Below are positions 55,649 through 64,000 of a stretch of 64,000 nt of DNA, one piece after another. This DNA comes from Sphingomonadaceae bacterium (lineage in GTDB: Bacteria; Pseudomonadota; Alphaproteobacteria; Sphingomonadales; Sphingomonadaceae). The translations under genes were made by a program, and so were the position numbers. The notes below the pieces were generated by a model. That model made no database searches. It was not told the origin of the DNA and saw nothing but the letters and a program-made list of their open reading frames with translations. Within the stretch, counting starts at the first letter, position 1, and the number at the start of each line of letters is the position of its first letter. The DNA is taken from assembly GCA_947473355.1 (NCBI GenBank), contig CANJCQ010000008.1, positions 1 to 64,000 on the forward strand. Reading direction: 5' to 3'.

Positions 55649-57010
55649 TCAACCCGGCGTCTCGGCATCGCCGTCGCTGCCGCCGCCTGCTGTTCCCATC
55701 GCCGCATCGATCAACCCGGTCCGGCTCATCCACCAGAACAGCACGATACCCGGCAAGGCCAGCAGCGTGGTCAGCAGATAGAAGTTCGTATAGCCCATGC
55801 CTTCGATCATGCCGCCCGCGGTGGTGCCGGTGGCGAACCGCCCGACCACGCTCGCGCTCGCGGAAATCAAAGCATATTGCGCGGCAGTGAAGCGCAAGTC
55901 GCACAGCGCCGAGAAATAGGCGACGACCACCACTCCGCCATAGCCCGAAGCAATGTTTTCGAAACCGATCGCGCCTGCCATGCCGAGATTGGAATGGCCC
56001 GCCGCCGCCAGTGCCGCGAAGCTGAGGTTGGAAATCCCCATCAGCACCAGAGCCAGCAGCACCGAGCGTTTCAGGCCCATTTTCGCATAGGCCACCCCGC
56101 CAATGAACACGCCGATCAGATAGGCCCAGAAGCCGACGCCAACATCGTAAATGGCGATCTCGTCATTGCTGAAGCCAAGATCGTCGAACAGCAGGCGGAA
56201 GGTGAGGTTGGCCAGGGTATCGCCGATCTTGTGAACAAGAATGAACAGCAGCACCAGCCAGGCGCCATGGCGCTGGAAGAATTCCGCAAACGGCCCCGCG
56301 ATCGATGTCCAGACTTCGCGCAGGCCCTTCTTGCCGGCGGGTTCGCGATGTCGCGACGGTTCGCCGAGCAAAAGCGCGGTGAACACTGCCGGCAGCGCGA
56401 AAGCGGCGCAGGACATATAGGCCGCGCTCCAGCCCATCCGAGCCGAAACCACCAACGCCAGTGCGCCAGCACCCGCCGAACCAATTCGCCAGCCATATTG
56501 CGACATGCCAGAGCCAGTGCCGAGCTGATAGGGCTTGAGCGTCTCGATGCGGTAGGCGTCGATAACGATGTCGAAGGTCGCCCCGGCCACGCCGACGAGC
56601 ACTGCCGCCACCACGGTTGCGCTGAGCGCAGCAGAAGGATCGACCAGCGCCAGATTGATCACCGCCGCGATCACCGCCGCGCCCGAAAGCACCATCCACG
56701 AAACCCGCTGGCCCAGCCTTCCCAGCAGCGGCAGATGCACGCCATCAACGACCCAGGCCCAGAAAACCTTGAGATTATAGACCAGGAAAGCGAGAGTGAA
56801 GGCAGTGACTGTCTTCTTGTCGATCCCCTCCTGCGCCAGCCGCGTGGTCAGCGTCGCGCCGATCATCGCATAGGGAAATCCCGAGGATACGCCGAGGAAG
56901 AAGGCGGCGAGCGATTCCTTTTCGAGATAGGGCTGGAGCGCGGGAACGCGGCGGGCGGCCAATGCGATCAGGATTACCGCAACCAGCAGCACCCACAGTG
57001 TCGTCGACAT
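55649..57010 (-). CDS. ampG: AmpG-like MFS permease
   Basis: A 453-residue transporter with about 12-14 membrane helices. Segments SGFPYAMIGATLTTRLAQEGID, KVFWAWVVDG, ATFDIVIDAYRIE and the later YGGVVVVAYFSALCD fit the AmpG family, which brings anhydro-muropeptides from the periplasm for peptidoglycan recycling. Substrate is inferred from family resemblance only; AmpG-like proteins with other cargo exist. It converges with folC (15 bases apart) and diverges from rluB. Confidence 0.82.
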   Translation of the reverse strand: MSTTLWVLLVAVILIALAARRVPALQPYLEKESLAAFFLGVSSGFPYAMIGATLTTRLAQEGIDKKTVTAFTLAFLVYNLKVFWAWVVDGVHLPLLGRLGQRVSWMVLSGAAVIAAVINLALVDPSAALSATVVAAVLVGVAGATFDIVIDAYRIETLKPYQLGTGSGMSQYGWRIGSAGAGALALVVSARMGWSAAYMSCAAFALPAVFTALLLGEPSRHREPAGKKGLREVWTSIAGPFAEFFQRHGAWLVLLFILVHKIGDTLANLTFRLLFDDLGFSNDEIAIYDVGVGFWAYLIGVFIGGVAYAKMGLKRSVLLALVLMGISNLSFAALAAAGHSNLGMAGAIGFENIASGYGGVVVVAYFSALCDLRFTAAQYALISASASVVGRFATGTTAGGMIEGMGYTNFYLLTTLLALPGIVLFWWMSRTGLIDAAMGTAGGGSDGDAETPG

Positions 57011-57109
57011 GAAGCTCTCCCCGCCAAATCAATCTGGCAGGCTAGCGGGGATTTCGCCCAAGCTCTAGGCTTTTTGACGCATGGGGGCTGGCGGTCTATT
57101 GGCTGGCCC

Positions 57110-58063
57110 ATGGCCCCAACTTCCGAAGACCGTAAAGGCGAACGCATCGCCAAGCTCCTCGCCCGCGCCGGTGTCGCCAGCCGCCGCGAGGTGGAGCGGA
57201 TGATTGCCGAAGGGCGGGTCAAGGTCGAGGGCGAAGTGCTGACCACTCCTGCGACCGTGCTCGAAAGCCTCAAGGGTGTGACGGTAGACGACAAGCCAGT
57301 CGCTGCCGCCGAGGCCGCGCGGCTGTTCCGTTTCCACAAGCCTTCAGGGCTGATCACCGCCGAGCGCGATCCCGCCGGGCGTCCGACAATCTACACCGCG
57401 CTGAAGAACGCCCTGCCGCCGGGCACGCCCCGGCTGATGCCGGTCGGGCGGCTGGACTTCAACACCGAAGGCCTGTTGCTGATGACCAATGACGGCGAGC
57501 TCAAGCGCGCGATGGAGCTGCCTGCATCGGGCATCCCGCGCACCTATCGCGCCCGCACCTATGGCAATATCACCCAGGCCCAACTGGAAGAACTGATCGA
57601 TGGAATCACCATCGAGGGCATTCACTATGGCAAGATCGACGCCAATATGGAGCGCAAGACCGGGCGCAACCAGTGGATCGAGCTCACTTTGACCGAAGGC
57701 AAGAACCGCGAAGTGCGCCGCGTGCTCGAACATCTCGGCCTCGAAACCTCGCGCCTGCTGCGCACCGCCTATGGCCCGTTCAGCCTCGGCGACATGCCGC
57801 GCGGCACTGCCGACGAAGTGCGGCCCATCGATATCGAGCGCTTCCGCGAGGCCATGCCCGGCTTTGCCCGCAACGAAGCGCAGGACCCGGCCTCGAAAAA
57901 GCCCACGACTGCACCGCCACCGCGCGGCAGCTATCGGCCTGAAGGCCCGGAACGCAAGCGCACACCGTCGCGGCCCAATGATGGCCCGGCAAAGACGCGT
58001 GCCCCAAGCCGTCCGCCCAGCCGACCCCCAAGCAGGCGGGGCCCCGGAGACTCGCGTCGATGA
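57110..58063 (+). CDS. rluB: 23S rRNA pseudouridine synthase, RluB/RsuA family
   Basis: A 317-residue pseudouridine synthase. The S4 RNA-binding domain covers residues about 8-60 (RIAKLLARAGVASRREVERMI). The catalytic Asp is in VGRLDFNTEGLLLMTNDGEL. Residues from about 245 form a basic Pro/Arg/Ser-rich tail (SRPPSRPPSRRGP), typical of alphaproteobacterial members. ATG 57110 is the first start not antisense to ampG. Its stop overlaps rsmD as ATGA. RluB modifies U2605 in E. coli; exact target here is inferred. Confidence 0.93.
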   Translation: MAPTSEDRKGERIAKLLARAGVASRREVERMIAEGRVKVEGEVLTTPATVLESLKGVTVDDKPVAAAEAARLFRFHKPSGLITAERDPAGRPTIYTALKNALPPGTPRLMPVGRLDFNTEGLLLMTNDGELKRAMELPASGIPRTYRARTYGNITQAQLEELIDGITIEGIHYGKIDANMERKTGRNQWIELTLTEGKNREVRRVLEHLGLETSRLLRTAYGPFSLGDMPRGTADEVRPIDIERFREAMPGFARNEAQDPASKKPTTAPPPRGSYRPEGPERKRTPSRPNDGPAKTRAPSRPPSRPPSRRGPGDSRR

Positions 58064-58629
58064 GGATTATCGCAGGCGCCTGGCGCGGACGCAAAGTAGC
58101 TGCGCCGCCGGGCGATAGTACCCGTCCGACCTCGGACCGCACCCGCGAGACATTGTTCTCGATGCTGACCAGCCGTCTGGGCTCGTTCGAAGGGCTGGCC
58201 GTGGCTGACCTGTTTGCAGGGTCCGGCGCGCTGGGGCTTGAAGCGCTGTCGCGCGGGGCGGCAAGCTGTATTTTCGTCGAACAGGATGCCGCGGCAATCA
58301 AGGCATTGCGCGCCAATATCGATCATCTGGATGCCCGCTCGCACTGCGATGTCCGCGCTGCTTCGGTGATGACGCTCGGCATCGCCAAAGCGCCGCTCGA
58401 TCTAATCCTGATGGACCCGCCCTATGGCAGCGGCGCGGGCGAAGTGGCGCTTGACAGGCTGCTACGGCTGGGCTGGATCGGTGAGGCAACCTGGATCAGC
58501 CTGGAGACAGTGTTCAACGAAGAACCGGAGATCAAGGGGCTCGCAGTCGAGTCCGATCGCAAGGTCGGCAAGGCGCGGATTACGCTGCTGCGGCTGGCAT
58601 CGTCCGCGATTCGGGGCGAGACAGAATAA
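58060..58629 (+). CDS. rsmD: 16S rRNA (guanine966-N2)-methyltransferase
   Basis: A 189-residue methyltransferase. It begins MRIIAGAWRGRKVAAPPG, with RPTSDRTRETLFSML, the SAM loop DLFAGSGALGLEALSRGA (about 48-65) and the catalytic MDPPYG, the DPPY form of the N-methylase motif. It is coupled to rluB, so two rRNA-modifying enzymes are made together. Its last 50 bases overlap the end of the convergent MHS transporter gene. Confidence 0.95.
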   Translation: MRIIAGAWRGRKVAAPPGDSTRPTSDRTRETLFSMLTSRLGSFEGLAVADLFAGSGALGLEALSRGAASCIFVEQDAAAIKALRANIDHLDARSHCDVRAASVMTLGIAKAPLDLILMDPPYGSGAGEVALDRLLRLGWIGEATWISLETVFNEEPEIKGLAVESDRKVGKARITLLRLASSAIRGETE

Positions 58630-59875
58630 CGCCCAGCAGGGTCAGCGCGCCCGCTGCCGAGATCAGCAAGCCGACGCTGGTGGCATTGCCGCCGCTTGCC
58701 AGCATTTGCGCCGCCACCGGCGAGATTGCGCCGCCGACAATCCCGCCAATGGTAAAGGCGAGGCTCACCCCGCTGTAGCGCACCGAAACCGGGAACAAGG
58801 ACGCCAGCCAGGCGCCAAGCGGAGCATAGACAAACCCCATGACGAAAAGCGCTAAAGAAAGCGTCGCGCCGACTGTCCACAGCGAGGAAGCATTGAGCCC
58901 GGGGCCGAACACCAGCCCGAGCGCGATCGTTGCCAGCGCCCCGCCCAGCAAGACCCGCTTGGGGGAGAGCCTGTCCGAGAGCACCGCCGCCAGGATCAGG
59001 CCGATCGCCTGAAAACAGACCGTGACCAGTTGGACCGCGAGGAAAGTCTCACGGCTATGGCCCAGAGGCCCCGCGCCCTGCGCCAGGGCATAGGCAGTGG
59101 CGAGATAGAAGATGGTGAAGACCGCAATCACCCCGGCGCTGCCCGCCAGCAGCGCGCCGGTATGATCGCGCATCAGCCGGGCGAAGGGCACGCGCGCGGG
59201 CGGCTCGCGTTCCAGCGCGGCACGGAACTCGGGCGTCTCGCCGATCCGCAGCCGCACCCACAGGCCGATGGCGACCAGCAGTGCAGAGGCAAGGAAGGGT
59301 ATCCGCCAGCCCCAGGCGAGGAAATCCGCATCGCCCAGAAACAGCCCGAGCAACAGGAACAGGCCGTTCGCAGCAATGAAGCCGATCGGCGAGCCGAGCT
59401 GCGGCGCGGCGCCGAAGCGGCCTTCCCAGCCCTTGGGCGCGTTTTCCACCACCAGCAGCACTGCCCCGCCCCATTCGCCGCCGAGCCCGAAGCCCTGACC
59501 GAAGCGCAGCACGCAAAGCAGCACAGGCGCGATCCACCCGGCCCCCCATTGGCTGGCAAACGCGTAGGTCGGCAGGAAGGCAATCAGCAGTGTCGAGCCG
59601 CCCATGGTCAAAAGTGAGGCGACCAGCACCGACTTGCGCCCGATCCGGTCGCCAAAATGGCCGAAGCAGACCGCGCCGATTGCTCGCGCAAAGAAGGCGA
59701 TGCTGAAAGTCGCCAGGCTGAACAGCAATTGCCGCCCCGGCGCTTCGCCCGGAAAGAACAGCGGCCCGAACACCAGCGCGGCGGCGGTGCCATAGATATA
59801 GAAATCGTAGAATTCGACCGCGGTTCCGGTCATCGATGCGGTAAGGACACGGCTGTGCTGGCGGATTGGACTCAT
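58580..59875 (-). CDS. MHS-family MFS transporter
   Basis: A 431-residue metabolite:proton symporter-type permease. The start MTGTAVEFYDFYIYGTAAALVFGPLFF, then GDRIGRKSVLV, RFGQGFGLGGEWGGAVLLVVENAP and RIPFLAS are hallmarks of the MHS group (ShiA, ProP, KgtP and others), which move organic acids, osmolytes or aromatic acids. No substrate can be assigned. It overlaps rsmD tail to tail by 50 bases. It diverges from the helicase gene at 60272. Confidence 0.88.
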   Translation of the reverse strand: MSPIRQHSRVLTASMTGTAVEFYDFYIYGTAAALVFGPLFFPGEAPGRQLLFSLATFSIAFFARAIGAVCFGHFGDRIGRKSVLVASLLTMGGSTLLIAFLPTYAFASQWGAGWIAPVLLCVLRFGQGFGLGGEWGGAVLLVVENAPKGWEGRFGAAPQLGSPIGFIAANGLFLLLGLFLGDADFLAWGWRIPFLASALLVAIGLWVRLRIGETPEFRAALEREPPARVPFARLMRDHTGALLAGSAGVIAVFTIFYLATAYALAQGAGPLGHSRETFLAVQLVTVCFQAIGLILAAVLSDRLSPKRVLLGGALATIALGLVFGPGLNASSLWTVGATLSLALFVMGFVYAPLGAWLASLFPVSVRYSGVSLAFTIGGIVGGAISPVAAQMLASGGNATSVGLLISAAGALTLLGVILSRPESRTMPAAAA

Positions 59876-60271
59876 AGGCCGCGCAAGTCGCCCGAGTTGT
59901 CATTTGTGTCAAATAGATTGACGTAAAGAATGAAGGGGATGCCGGGGGGCACCGGCATCCCCCTCCCCGGTCAGTGTGAGCGACCAGAGCCCGATCTGCA
60001 GCCTTTTGGCGACAGCGGTGCGACCCGGCGCAACTGGCTGCGGGCTCTGATCATTCGACCGGGAACGGGCCTGGAAGCGCGCTCCGGATTGGTCCGGAGC
60101 TGCTCCCTCGCCCGATTTCTCAGGCGCCCCTAGCGGCGCAATACTGACAGTAGTGTGAATAAGCCGGCCTGCGTGAATTTGCCGTGACTACGTGCCCGAT
60201 GCTACTTGCGTCTGCCTTCCACGTTCCCTAGTTGTTCGCAGGTGTCACTGACCCAATCTTCCCCATCAGAT
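59876..60271. other. 396-bp intergenic region before the helicase gene
   Basis: No supportable gene. It holds a palindrome GGGGATGCCGG / CCGGCATCCCC at 59935-59945 and 59952-59962 and a smaller one, GCTCCGGA / TCCGGAGC, at 60081-60088 and 60093-60100. The divergent promoters for the transporter and helicase must lie here, but none is clear. No SOS-box-like sequence was recognised. Confidence 0.5.
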
Positions 60272-63200
60272 ATGCCGCTGGAAACGCAGAATTCCTGGCT
60301 GTCCGGCCTCAATGCGCCGCAGCGCGAAGCCGTGCTGACCACCGAGGGCCCGGTGCTGATGCTGGCAGGCGCGGGCACCGGCAAGACAGCGGCGCTGACC
60401 GCACGGCTGGCGCATCTGGTGCGCTCGCGCCTCGCCTGGCCCAGCGAAATCCTCTGCGTTACCTTCACCAACAAGGCCGCGCGCGAGATGAAGGAGCGGG
60501 TTGGCCAGCTGATCGGCGATGCGGTTGAAGGCATGCCCTGGCTCGGCACTTTCCATTCGATCGGCGCGAAAATGCTGCGCCGCCATGCCGAGCTGGTCGG
60601 CCTGCAATCGAACTACACAATCATCGACACCGACGATCAGCTCCGCCTGCTCAAACAGCTGATCCAGGCCGAAGGCGTCGACGACAAGCGCTTCCCGGCG
60701 CGCGCGCTGGCTGCTTGCATTGATCGCTGGAAGAACAAGGGGCTGAACCCGGCAGACATCGATGCGGGGGAGAGCGAAGCCTATGCCAATGGCAAGGGCC
60801 AGCACTTCTACCGGCTCTATCAGGACCGGCTGAAGGCACTCAACGCCTGCGATTTCGGCGACTTGCTGCTCCACATGCTCAACGTGCTGCGCAGCCAGCC
60901 CGAGGTGCTGAGCCAATACCAGCAACGCTTCAAATATATCCTGGTCGACGAATATCAGGATACTAATCAGGTCCAGTATTTATGGCTGCGGCTGCTCGCC
61001 CAGACCCGCAAGAACATCTGCGTGGTCGGCGATGATGACCAGTGTCTGGCCGCAGGAACAATGATCACGATGGCCGACGGCTCGCTCCGTGCCATCGAAA
61101 CCATCACCCCGGGCGACGAGGTCATGTCCTGCTATGGAAAGAACGATTTTCGAGCCGCAACCGTAACTCGGGCGGTCGCAAGGCCAGCAGGTGCTGAGCT
61201 GATCCGTATCGCCACACGCGCCGGGCGGGTTTTGCTAAGCACCCCAGAACATATCCATTTTGCCGATTTTATCGCAAACGAAAGCCAGCAGAGTTGCTTC
61301 ACATACCTGATGTTCAAGCAAGGCATGGGCTTCCGCATCGGGACGTCCCAAGTCTATACAAAGGGCCAGAAGCGGGCAATTCTGGGCTTCAAACAACGAT
61401 GCCTGCAAGAACACGCAGATGCTGTCTGGCTGATCGCCGCTTTCGCGTCAGAAAACGATGCCCGTGAATGTGAGCATCGCTTGAGCCTGCGCTATTGCAT
61501 TACGACAATGCCTTTCGTCGCTCGCAAGGGAAGGGCTACGAATGGTCTGGTCCACGACCAATCGCGACTTGATCGGCTGCACCAAGACCTGGCAAGTGAA
61601 CAACGCGCTGAACAATTGCTACGCGACTATCACCTTTCAATTGGTGAGCCGCATCACGTGCCACAGACGGCACTTGGCAAGAGGCGAATTTTCAACCTGA
61701 CATTATATGCTGAAAAGCGTGGTTCAATGCCAATGCATCGCATGTCGTTCAGTGGTTGCGACCAGGACGGCAGGGAAATCGTCGAAGCACTCGGCCTTTC
61801 GGCGCGAAGCTACAAACGCAATCCTGCCAATTGGCGCTTTGAAACGCTATATCGCGACATGGCGAAAGTGGAAGAAATCCGTGGCCAACTTGCGAGCTGT
61901 TTCGATCTGATAATCCGGCGCAAGGCAAATTTGTTGGGCAAGCCTATGGCACTTCAGCCCGCCTCCAATTTGCGCCCCGCGATGGTCGTGGCCTGCGCAG
62001 ATGGCAAGTATGACATGATTGAACAGGTCGACCGGGTTGAAGGTACGGGTTCGGTCTACGATCTCGACGTGACAGGCACGCATAATTTCATCGCCGAGGG
62101 AATCGTTACGCACAATTCGATCTATTCCTGGCGCGGGGCGGAAGTGGCCAATATCCTGCGCTTCGAGAAGGACTTTCCGGGCGCCAAGGTGATCAAGCTG
62201 GAGCAGAATTACCGCTCGACCCCGGACATCCTCGCTGCCGCCTCGGGGCTGATTGCCGCCAACAGCGAGCGCCACGGCAAGACCTTGTGGACCGAGCGCA
62301 ATGGCGGCGACAAGCTGCGCGTCATCGGCGTGTGGGACGCACCCGAGGAAGCACGCCGGGTCGGCGAGGAGATCGAGCGGCTGGAACGTGAAGGCGCTTC
62401 GCTGGATCAATGCGCGATCCTGGTGCGCGCGCAATACCAGACCCGCGAGTTCGAGGACCGGTTCATTGCCATCGGGCTCAATTACCGGATCATCGGCGGA
62501 TTCCGGTTTTATGAGCGCGCCGAAATCCGAGACGCGCTGGCCTATCTGCGTCTGATCGCCCAACCCGCCGACGATCTTGCCTTCGAGCGGATCTACAACA
62601 CCCCCAAGCGCGGGCTCGGCGACAAGACGCTGGAAAAGATGCACCGCTATGCGCGCGCGCGGAACATTCCGCTCGCCGCCGCCTCGCTGGAACTGGTCGA
62701 TACCGACGAACTGCCCGCCCGAGCGCGCGCCACCCTTTTGGCCTTGCTGCGCGATTTCGCCCGCTGGCGCGATCTGGTCAGCACGACCTCGCCCGCCGAA
62801 CTGGTCCGCACCCTGCTCGACGAGAGCGGCTACACCGCCGCGCTCCAGGCCGAACGCAGCGCCGAAAGCGCCGGGCGGCTGGAAAACCTCTCGGAACTCG
62901 CCCGCGCCATGGAGGAATACGAAACGCTGGGCGATTTCCTCGAACACGTCAGCCTGGTCATGGATAATGACGCGGCCAGCGACGAGGAAAAGGTCACAAT
63001 CATGACCATCCATGGATCCAAAGGGCTTGAGTTCGACCAGCTGTTTCTGGTCGGCTGGGAGGAAGGCGTGTTCCCGTCGCAGCGCGCGCTCGACGAGGGC
63101 GGCCTCGCCAGTCTCGAAGAGGAACGCCGCCTCGCCTATGTCGCGATCACCCGGGCGAAAAAGCGCTGCACCATCCTGCACGCCGCCAACCGCCGGATCT

Positions 63201-63622
63201 ATGGCCAGTGGACCAGCTCAATCCCCTCGCGCTTCATCGCCGAGCTGCCGGCGGCACACATCGAGCAGGAGAGTACCTTATCGGGCGGGGCATCGATGTG
63301 GCGGGCCAACTGGTCCGAACGCGCCGACCCCTTTGCCGATGTTGCCCGTGACAGGCCGGACCGGGCAGGATCGCGCGGCCCCGGCTGGCAGCGCGCGGCC
63401 GTACAGAATTTCGACCCTGCACCCCGCCGCATCGCCGAATCGACCCCCAGCGCGGCAAGCTTCGCCGCCAAACCGCGCGGCGACATTGGCCTTGGCACGC
63501 GGGTGTTCCACGACAAGTTCGGCTATGGTGTGGTCGCGGCGCAGGAGGGCAACAAGCTGGAAATCGACTTCGATACAGCCGGGCGCAAGCGGGTCATCGA
63601 CAGCTTCGTCAAGCTGGCCTGA
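60272..63622 (+). CDS. UvrD/PcrA-type superfamily 1 DNA helicase containing an intein
   Basis: A 1116-residue precursor that would give a helicase of about 758 residues after splicing, the normal size for alphaproteobacterial UvrD/PcrA. Seen in order: LNAPQREAV (Q motif), Walker A AGAGTGKT at 32-39, TFTNKAAREM, DEYQDTNQVQ (Walker B), then CVVGDDDQ, where the intein (residues 258-615) interrupts before SIYSWRGA. After it follow LEQNYRS, TIHGSKGLEFD and YVAITRAK, and a C-terminal Tudor-like segment (GTRVFHDKFGYGVV). Roles in repair and conflict resolution follow from the family. ATG 60272 matches relatives. Helicase activity should depend on splicing, since the broken motif III region links ATP and DNA binding. 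Confidence 0.96.
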   Translation: MPLETQNSWLSGLNAPQREAVLTTEGPVLMLAGAGTGKTAALTARLAHLVRSRLAWPSEILCVTFTNKAAREMKERVGQLIGDAVEGMPWLGTFHSIGAKMLRRHAELVGLQSNYTIIDTDDQLRLLKQLIQAEGVDDKRFPARALAACIDRWKNKGLNPADIDAGESEAYANGKGQHFYRLYQDRLKALNACDFGDLLLHMLNVLRSQPEVLSQYQQRFKYILVDEYQDTNQVQYLWLRLLAQTRKNICVVGDDDQCLAAGTMITMADGSLRAIETITPGDEVMSCYGKNDFRAATVTRAVARPAGAELIRIATRAGRVLLSTPEHIHFADFIANESQQSCFTYLMFKQGMGFRIGTSQVYTKGQKRAILGFKQRCLQEHADAVWLIAAFASENDARECEHRLSLRYCITTMPFVARKGRATNGLVHDQSRLDRLHQDLASEQRAEQLLRDYHLSIGEPHHVPQTALGKRRIFNLTLYAEKRGSMPMHRMSFSGCDQDGREIVEALGLSARSYKRNPANWRFETLYRDMAKVEEIRGQLASCFDLIIRRKANLLGKPMALQPASNLRPAMVVACADGKYDMIEQVDRVEGTGSVYDLDVTGTHNFIAEGIVTHNSIYSWRGAEVANILRFEKDFPGAKVIKLEQNYRSTPDILAAASGLIAANSERHGKTLWTERNGGDKLRVIGVWDAPEEARRVGEEIERLEREGASLDQCAILVRAQYQTREFEDRFIAIGLNYRIIGGFRFYERAEIRDALAYLRLIAQPADDLAFERIYNTPKRGLGDKTLEKMHRYARARNIPLAAASLELVDTDELPARARATLLALLRDFARWRDLVSTTSPAELVRTLLDESGYTAALQAERSAESAGRLENLSELARAMEEYETLGDFLEHVSLVMDNDAASDEEKVTIMTIHGSKGLEFDQLFLVGWEEGVFPSQRALDEGGLASLEEERRLAYVAITRAKKRCTILHAANRRIYGQWTSSIPSRFIAELPAAHIEQESTLSGGASMWRANWSERADPFADVARDRPDRAGSRGPGWQRAAVQNFDPAPRRIAESTPSAASFAAKPRGDIGLGTRVFHDKFGYGVVAAQEGNKLEIDFDTAGRKRVIDSFVKLA
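61043..62116 (+). other. Intein inside the helicase gene, 358 codons
   Basis: An in-frame protein-splicing element with complete splice motifs. Block A is CLAAGTMITMADGS with Cys1 as nucleophile; block B is RVLLSTPEHIHF with the Thr and His of TxxH; blocks F and G are VYDLDVTGTHNFIAEG and VTHN, with the penultimate His and terminal Asn. The +1 residue is Ser617 TCG region of SIYSW. Removing it restores VGDDDQ-SIYSW exactly. The middle (about residues 340-560 of the precursor) lacks a recognisable LAGLIDADG motif; it reads TYLMF...FRIG...GFKQR...ARECEHRL, suggestive of a GIY-YIG-type nuclease. Its base composition is less GC-rich than the exteins, which fits acquisition. Confidence 0.93.
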
Positions 63623-63625
63623 CGG

Positions 63626-64000
63626 TCACGCTGGTGCGTCTGCGGGCTGCGGCCCCGGCAGCCACTTGGATGCCAGCACCAGCAGAGCAGCGAGCAGGCT
63701 GACCACGGCAAAGGCGATGAACATTGCGTCATAGCTGCCGGTGCGGTCGTAAATCTCGCCGCCGAGCCGGACGAACAGGGCCGAGCAAAGCGCCATGACC
63801 AGCGCCGCTGCGCCTTGCGCCGTGCCGAAGGATGCGCTTCCGACCCGGTCTGCGAGCAGCGCCATGAAAATAGGCGAGATCGCCGCAGCGCACAGACCCT
63901 GAAGCCCGGCACAAAGCACCAGCATGCCATAGCTGTGCCCGACGAGCAGCACTGCGCAGGCAAAGGCCTGAAACAGGAAAATCGACATCAGCATGATCAC
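63626..64000 (-). CDS. MFS transporter, C-terminal part (cut by window edge)
   Basis: The last 124 or so residues of a transporter whose start lies beyond the window. Helices read MLMSIFLFQAFACAVLLVG, MLVLCAGLQGLCAAAISPIFMALLAD, AALVMALCSALFVRLGG and AMFIAFAVVSLLAALLVLA, followed by a short polar tail. The small residues and the DRTGSYDAMF loop before the last helix fit the C-terminal half of major facilitator proteins such as the OFA or MCT-like types. Substrate is unknown. It converges with the helicase gene, 3 bases from its stop. Confidence 0.8.
   Translation of the reverse strand: MIMLMSIFLFQAFACAVLLVGHSYGMLVLCAGLQGLCAAAISPIFMALLADRVGSASFGTAQGAAALVMALCSALFVRLGGEIYDRTGSYDAMFIAFAVVSLLAALLVLASKWLPGPQPADAPA

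Noticed and set aside
55877..57109. Very long plus-strand open frame running antisense through ampG into rluB
   Set aside because: The residues before MAPTSEDRKG are His/Gln/Arg-rich and non-conserved, as expected of the reverse strand of a GC-rich gene; ampG on the minus strand is a clear membrane protein.
59930..60133. 67-codon open frame before the helicase gene
   Set aside because: It is composed of palindromic sequence, has no ribosome binding site and shows no recognisable protein character.
61043..62116. Assembly chimera or transposon inside the helicase gene
   Set aside because: The insertion is an exact multiple of three, keeps the frame open, carries all intein splice blocks and restores a conserved motif when removed.

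Overview
The window is GC-rich chromosomal DNA of an alphaproteobacterium, most probably a member of the Sphingomonadales. The reasons are the gene order (rpsF-rpsR-rplI; rpsP-rimM-trmD-rplS; trpF-trpB-trpA-folC; split F0 genes with a b' subunit), the two-piece methionine synthase under an ArsR-type regulator, S16 and L9 proteins with long acidic or Ala/Pro tails, and dispersed palindromic repeats of the kind common in sphingomonads. No prophage, plasmid or CRISPR array is visible. The annotation is from reading alone; no database search was run.

Layout. 0.15-1.5 kb: an L,D-transpeptidase gene broken by an in-frame TGA. 1.5-8.1 kb: two facing oxidoreductase clusters, SDR / quinone oxidoreductase / PQQ alcohol dehydrogenase on the plus strand and esterase / phytanoyl-CoA dioxygenase-like / aldo-keto reductase on the minus strand. 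8.3-13.9 kb: methionine-cycle operon (ArsR-methyltransferase, metF, metH N-part, metH C-part) with a perfect palindromic operator. 14-17.5 kb: lipoprotein, nadE, gltX. 17.5-19.7 kb: DUF808, SDR and VOC genes. 19.9-22.6 kb: rpsF-rpsR-rplI and AMP nucleosidase. 22.6-28.5 kb: hydrolase, asd, then ffh, rpsP, rimM, trmD, rplS, and tRNA-Ala(GGC). 28.6-33.6 kb: FYDLN protein, aroA, a small membrane protein, cmk, cytochrome c, rpsA. 33.8-39 kb: GFA protein, gloB, a SnoaL-phosphotransferase fusion, and the F0 ATP synthase operon. 39.3-45.3 kb: YdbL-YnbE-YdbH outer-membrane lipid-transport genes and a second PQQ dehydrogenase. 45.2-50 kb: radC, NRDE protein, DUF938, purB, LapA-like protein. 50.2-55.6 kb: pyrF, trpF, trpB, a DUF559 endonuclease gene in its own inverted repeats, trpA, folC. 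55.6-64 kb: AmpG-like permease, rluB, rsmD, MHS transporter, an intein-containing UvrD/PcrA helicase, and a transporter that runs off the end.

Most genes are housekeeping and are joined by ATGA, GTGA or TGATG stop-start overlaps, implying translational coupling. The accessory signals are the intein of about 358 residues inserted exactly in a core ATPase motif of the helicase, the endonuclease-like insertion between trpB and trpA, and at least six inverted-repeat elements, one of them read in frame inside folC. The two PQQ dehydrogenases share unusual cofactor-site residues and differ from each other at a position that discriminates lanthanide from calcium enzymes in related families.
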